Shown here piece after piece: positions 59,850-64,000 of a DNA stretch of 64,000 nt (the stretch's first letter is position 1; every line of letters begins with the position of its first letter). The stretch is from Branchiostoma lanceolatum. Lineage: Eukaryota > Chordata > Leptocardii > Amphioxiformes > Branchiostomatidae. Made by a program: the position numbers and the translations under genes. The notes beneath the pieces are model-generated. The model was not told the origin of the DNA, searched no databases, and was given only the letters and a program-made list of their open reading frames with translations. Location of the stretch: assembly GCF_035083965.1 (NCBI RefSeq), contig NC_089724.1:14612910-14676909 (forward strand), given 5' to 3'.

Positions 59850-61135
59850 ATTTGAGTGTTTCTGAATTAAATGAAGCTGATATGGCATGAAGTGGTGGGA
59901 AGTGCTACACGGAAGAACACGCATTGCCTGCACACAATGATATAAATGTACTTAATATGTTAGAATTGCAGATATTGCAGAGAATGGTTTGATACTGTTG
60001 GAAAGGATAGCTGCCAGCAGTGTTGCTTATGATAAATGTACGTCCACTCCGAGTCGTGACTTGGCTGAGACTGATGTAGGAACAGGTGGGTCCCTCTTCT
60101 TTATTTGGTATAATTCGTAGCACGCGTCCTACTCACTATGTGGTCTACTGAGAACATAGTTTCTATCTCCCACAATACTGTCTTTTAGTATAGGTAAGAT
60201 CCGGAACACTGTCACACGTTTTGGATACAGAAGGGACTTGCTATAAATATATGGTATCAATTAGACTGACTCATGGTGAGAGCTTGACAGTAAGAGATAG
60301 GATTTAAGGTTTTTGTCCGACAAACATTCCCCATATTTACTGGGGCAAAGACGTGACCATACGAGGGGCAGCTAAATACCTGAGGAGCAAGAATGGAGTG
60401 AAGTGACGGCAATTTGTAGTCTTTCACATTTCTCCTACGGCCGCCCTGAATTAATTTTATGGATGATATCCATGCATATGCGTGCACCGGTTTTGACGTG
60501 TTTTTTAAACAAGGAAATCATTGCCTCTATACGGGCAAATGGAAGATTAGGGTTGTGTACCTATCAACACCTGTTACTAGTGGATACAGATACGCAAATA
60601 CACAAGAACCGTCTCCAAGACGAGAATCGCATGAACATTAGCCATGTAAATCCTCATATAAAGATGATTTTATGACCACGAAATAAACCACAAACAAAAG
60701 ACTGCTGTTTATATGTTTAACCAACATGCAAAAATTGGATAACCTTGTATAGGTCCATGGCCAGGTCCGGATATGTTTTAGTTACACAGCATGTGTACCT
60801 AAAAGTGAATCGGAACTTTTTTCTCGTATAAGCCACAGTGCTCTGTTCTGTATTCCTTCCTTCTGACTCACGCCGACGAACATTATATTACATTATATTA
60901 CATTATCCAGCAGCTGTGACATGGACGTTCACAGCAACATGGTTACCAAGAACACGGGTGTGGCTACATTCTGGAAACGGGTGTGGCTACATCCTGGATA
61001 CGAGACACACAAGGTCAAACAGGAAATACACGGGGTCACGTGACGTCAAAATCTGTCGTAAAAGCTAACAGAATCACATGCGTGGCAGTGTCGTTAGCCT
61101 CGTAACCCAGGTGAATTCAAAACATCTACAGTTGC
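59850..61135. other. intergenic, nothing recognised
   Basis: No gene. A short 'attatattac' triplication lies at 60884-60905, and 'gtgtggctacat.ctgga' occurs twice between 60958 and 61000. Confidence 0.4.
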
Positions 61136-61140
61136 AATGG

Positions 61141-61336
61141 CCTCATGCGTTAAAGAGGGTTCGCTGTGTATGCGGCAAGTTGCAGGTTTGATCCCGAAGA
61201 CTTTAAAATGGTACATAAATACTGCAATATCTCTTCAGCACTCAGCACGTATGGGCGAATGGTAGTTAAACATTGACCACTGCCAGTGAACTCACCCCAT
61301 CAGCCCCCTGTTGTAGTGCTTGCACTGCTGTGTAAC
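61141..61336 (+). mobile_element. tRNA-derived SINE, family D
   Basis: The head 'gcgttaaagagggttcgctg', then 'tgcggcaagttgcaggtttgatccc' (in part) provides A- and B-box-like sequence. The body 'actttaaaatggtac', 'cagcactcagcacgtatggg' and 'cttgcactgctgtgtaa' matches a SINE I know as frequent in lancelets. It occurs once here, so the limits are approximate. Confidence 0.5.
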
Positions 61337-61504
61337 CATTGACTACAGAAACACTGTTGGGCACGTTATGATGTTGGAAGGACTTTAACATAACATAACT
61401 AACGGAGCCATGACATTTTACACCCCTCTACTTCTTGTGTGTTGGTTTCTCATTTGCCTCTCAAAATGTATGGATGAATGACTGAATGAATGAATGAAAA
61501 ACGA

Positions 61505-61775
61505 GTCACAAACTGCAAACGTGTACCGTAAGACATTGGTCATGGGAACGTATGGGCCTAAGAATTTGGCCAAACAGACTGGGTCAACCCTACTCTTCTC
61601 GATAAGTATGTTGGGACCTTTAATGTGCAGAGATTTAACGCCTGAGGATTCCCCATACACGATACCAAATGTCTTAACGTCCCCTCCGAAGGACATCATG
61701 TTTGCTGATGAAACTTCTTACATCCATGCCCGAGCGGGATTCAACCCTTCGTCTTTCGGGAGTCAAGCAAGCCTT
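61505..61775 (-). mobile_element. SINE family C, minus-strand copy
   Basis: On the minus strand a B-box-like 'gggttgaatcccgctcggg' is followed by 'cttcggaggggacgttaag', 'gcgttaaatctctgcac' and 'tatcgagaagagtaggg'. The last blocks recur at 50978-51140. The long open frames on both strands over this element have no recognisable domain. Confidence 0.5.
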
Positions 61776-62680
61776 TGGCGTACATTTCTAAAGATATTTC
61801 ACAGACAAAGAACCACACACATTGACCAATAGATATAGATAACCATTTCATGTATTTTCTTATCGTGATAGAAGTGGGAACGTCCCTTTTCCATCCACCA
61901 TAATGTAAAAGATGGTAATGATGGTAAAACTAATGCTGATGCCGTTGTTGAATCTATGCGTGGGTGGCACACGCCTTAACATTCTTACGGTAACGCCCAT
62001 CGCGATGGTCATGATTCAACATTTCAAAGGGATACAGGAATAAGGTGTGGTTTAGGGGCTATAACGTGGCAGTTGCTTTAAGAACTCAGAGTTACATCAT
62101 TAACAACGTGACGTTCCTACCTCGTGACATGGTCTGTAAGGTGTGGTTTTTCGTCACGCCACAGTTTTAAGAACACGTGGTGCCGTGAGCGTAGCAAACA
62201 ACAAGGGGATAGCCCGTTAAATCCTGAAGAAATCCCTGATAGTGTTATTTCTTGGAGTCTTACTTTCTTGTGTTAATTACGGATTAATATTTATGACTAG
62301 ATAAAAACAATACATTGTTAGTAACATCGTTTGCAAGTGTTGTCCGAACATTTAGATTTTGAGTCTCGTGGACAACTATGTTAACTACCTTGGTTAACTA
62401 CAGAAGAGTGCGACGACCACAACGGCAGTCTAGCAACAGAACCCACTAGACTGTTACCCTTTGAAAAGAGAACAACAATGGTAGCTGAAACTAGATACAG
62501 ATAGATTTGTGTATAGTAGCGCGCGTGACGTCCTAATTACCAGGTATAAGCATTGTAAACGTTAACTACATCATCAACTGAATGCCAACAACAACATTTA
62601 AGTTAAAACTCAATTAGATCAGCAAAAAAGGTGCTATCATATAAATTCTTTGCTACTTTACGTTCACATTCGATAATGTG
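61776..62680. other. upstream region of the second cytokine-like gene, nothing recognised
   Basis: No gene. 'ggtgtggtttaggggctat' and 'ggtgtggtttttcgtcacgcc' (parts) recur about 90 bases apart near 62044 and 62138, hinting at a small duplication. Confidence 0.35.
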
Positions 62681-62681
62681 A

Positions 62682-62761
62682 GCTTTTCTGACAGTCACAT
62701 TGCTTTTATGAGAGTCAAATGGCTTTTCTGACTGCCAAATTGCGTATCTGACGGTCAAATC
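62682..62761 (+). repeat. four tandem 20-bp units upstream of the second cytokine-like gene
   Basis: Units start at 62682, 62702, 62722 and 62742 in exact register; the first is GCTTTTCTGACAGTCACATT. They share the core TCTGAC.GTCAAAT with a few changes. The array ends about 165 bases before the TATA box, so it may be a promoter element. The first cytokine-like gene lacks it. Confidence 0.85.
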
Positions 62762-62814
62762 ACAAGAGGACGTTTAATATTGTTTTTCAATTTCCTGTAT
62801 TCCACGTGCTCTAT

Positions 62815-63005
62815 TGAGTCATTCCGTGTACTGTATTTTTCCGTAGCATGGCAGCGGGCAAAATACCTGAGCTAACGTGTGCTAAAAATGGAAACATCTT
62901 TTCAGCCAATTATCCCGTCGTTCTTATAAATAAGGGCTCAAAAACGGTATTTCACTCAGAAACTCTCTTGTCAGAGACCGTGTGTGGAAAGAGAAAAAAA
63001 ATCAG
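62815..63005 (+). promoter_or_regulatory. promoter and noncoding first exon of the second cytokine-like gene
   Basis: AP-1 site TGAGTCA (62815-62821), CCAAT (62906-62910) and TATAAATA (62925-62932). An initiator-like TTCACTC puts the start near 62954. The noncoding exon (about 62954-63005) ends at CAG|GTAAGC. The intron 63006-63269 ends CCCTAAG, five bases before the start codon. A CACGTG E box is at 62803-62808. This repeats the plan of 56525-57141. Confidence 0.65.
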
Positions 63006-63274
63006 GTAAGCCGTCTGTCTTTCTAATTTTTCTTCTCAGTCCTTTTATCCTTACTATATTCAATCTATCATGATATCTACCGTGTGAGTGTGGTTTATCT
63101 AGTATTGAAAATATATATATAGAAAAAAGTATTTTCTAAAAGGTGTGATTTTTCAAGATGCTACCAATCCAGAGAAGCCTAGAAGAGACTGATTGCGTTT
63201 TGTTTTGTTTCTTCGAGAAATCTACAAACGAATTTTCAAATCCTGGCCGTTTTATTCTTCCTCCCTAAGCAAAA

Positions 63275-63463
63275 ATGGCCTTCGTCAAGATCATCGTACT
63301 TTTCGTGGGGTTCTTCCTGCTTGGCACCCCGGGAGCGCTGGGACATCCCAGGCCGGCGCGATCGTCCCCCGACCTGAGGGAGCGCCTGGGCAACCTGCGG
63401 GATGCTGTCGAGGTGCTGGAGACGACCGTAGACATCGCTTACAACGGCGCCAAGGATAACCAC
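63275..63463 (+). CDS. second cytokine-like protein, first coding exon (gene runs off the window)
   Basis: Partial gene: only the first coding exon (63 codons) lies inside the window. It ends AAC CAC|GTAAGA in phase 0, the same position and phase as in the gene at 57145. The signal peptide is about residues 1-23 (VKIIVLFVGFFLLGTPGALG) and the first helix about 33-58 (LRERLGNLRDAVEVLETTVD). Both proteins begin MAF and share R-x-R-L-x-x-L-R spacing and a final acidic/Asn segment (GAKDNH against SAKENY). Similar structure and a similar promoter make the two tandem paralogues, although the residues have diverged strongly. No match to exon 2 of the first gene is seen before 64000. Confidence 0.65.
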
Positions 63464-64000
63464 GTAAGATTCGGAATTGTTTTTTTATTCAACCTTAATT
63501 TAATTCTTTTTTTTTTTGTAATTGCATTTTAAATTATCAATATATACATAAATGAAAAAGAGGAAGAGAAAATTATATCAACGGATACAAACATAAGCCA
63601 CGGATCCAACGATACATGATAAGTACAACAGTGGGAAATACATAAGAGGTAGAAGATAAAACTTATAGATTGTTTGTCTATTGGAAATGTAACAGGGGTA
63701 CATATGTAATGCATGCAGATGTAAGGGTAATATCCAAGCTTATGTAAGGGTCCTTCTGTCTCAGTGTTTTACGTTTGTATTTGCGGCATGTATTACGTAT
63801 TTTTAGCAGTAATTTTTAGGAGATGGCGAAAAGCAAAAAAACATGCTGCAATGCTATAAAGACGAATCCTTACATCTGCTTGGAGATCACGTGTAAGGGG
63901 TTTCCCTGCCATGATTCAGTTGCTTGGCATCCAAGCGGAAAACATAACTAGCCATTTTGAAATTTCCAGGAATTTACCATGACTTGTACGTGAATTCTTC
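63464..64000 (+). other. intron 1 of the second cytokine-like gene
   Basis: AT-rich with T-runs near 63480-63520. No acceptor followed by a Cys-rich frame like 58147-58248 is visible, so the next exon probably lies beyond the window. The first gene's matching intron is 837 bp, which fits. Confidence 0.45.

Noticed and set aside
61418-61832. Open frames of about 93-112 codons on both strands
   Set aside because: They lie over a minus-strand SINE-like element and need no separate gene.

Overview
The window looks like chordate invertebrate DNA, most likely a lancelet (Branchiostoma). The reasons are small intron-containing genes with GT-AG splice sites, an Nkx3/bagpipe homeobox gene of chordate type, an intronless leucine-rich-repeat receptor, many tRNA-derived SINEs and LINE 3' ends, foldback DNA elements, and long CA/TG microsatellites. 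No bacterial, phage or CRISPR features are present. All gene models below were built by eye from open frames and splice signals.

Layout. 0-5 kb: upstream region and the complete two-exon Nkx3 gene (3489-4567, +). 5-39 kb: a long region with no convincing protein gene. It holds one intact tRNA-Ala(UGC) at 20904-20975, SINEs (14.6, 18.8, 33.8 kb), a LINE 3' end (19.4 kb), a foldback element with an 8-bp target duplication (27.1 kb), other palindromic elements, and two weak candidate exons (12.9 and 29.8 kb). Part of it may be regulatory DNA for Nkx3. 39.5-41.5 kb (-): a single-exon LRR transmembrane receptor with a tyrosine-rich cytoplasmic tail. 42-45.4 kb: a LINE end, a SINE, and a Harbinger-like MITE with TAA target duplications. 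45.7-53.7 kb (-): a segmental duplication carrying two NAT16/histidine N-acetyltransferase-like genes. The telomere-neutral left copy has an in-frame TGA and is probably a pseudogene; the right copy is intact. 54-56 kb: noncoding, with two perfect CArG boxes and a tRNA-like sequence. 56.5-64 kb (+): two related genes for small secreted helical proteins, the second cut by the window end.

The last pair is the most interesting part. Each has CCAAT, an AP-1 site (TGAGTCA) and a TATA box, then a short noncoding exon, then an exon encoding a signal peptide and a first amphipathic helix that ends in phase 0. The complete gene continues with only phase-0 introns and encodes about 187 residues. This architecture is that of class I/II helical cytokines, and the order of helices recalls the CNTF/CLCF1/cardiotrophin group. 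I propose them as candidate lancelet helical cytokines; this is inference and is not proved by the sequence.

The genes do not form one pathway. The window joins a developmental regulator, an orphan receptor, a duplicated acetyltransferase and a candidate cytokine pair, set in repeat-rich intergenic DNA.
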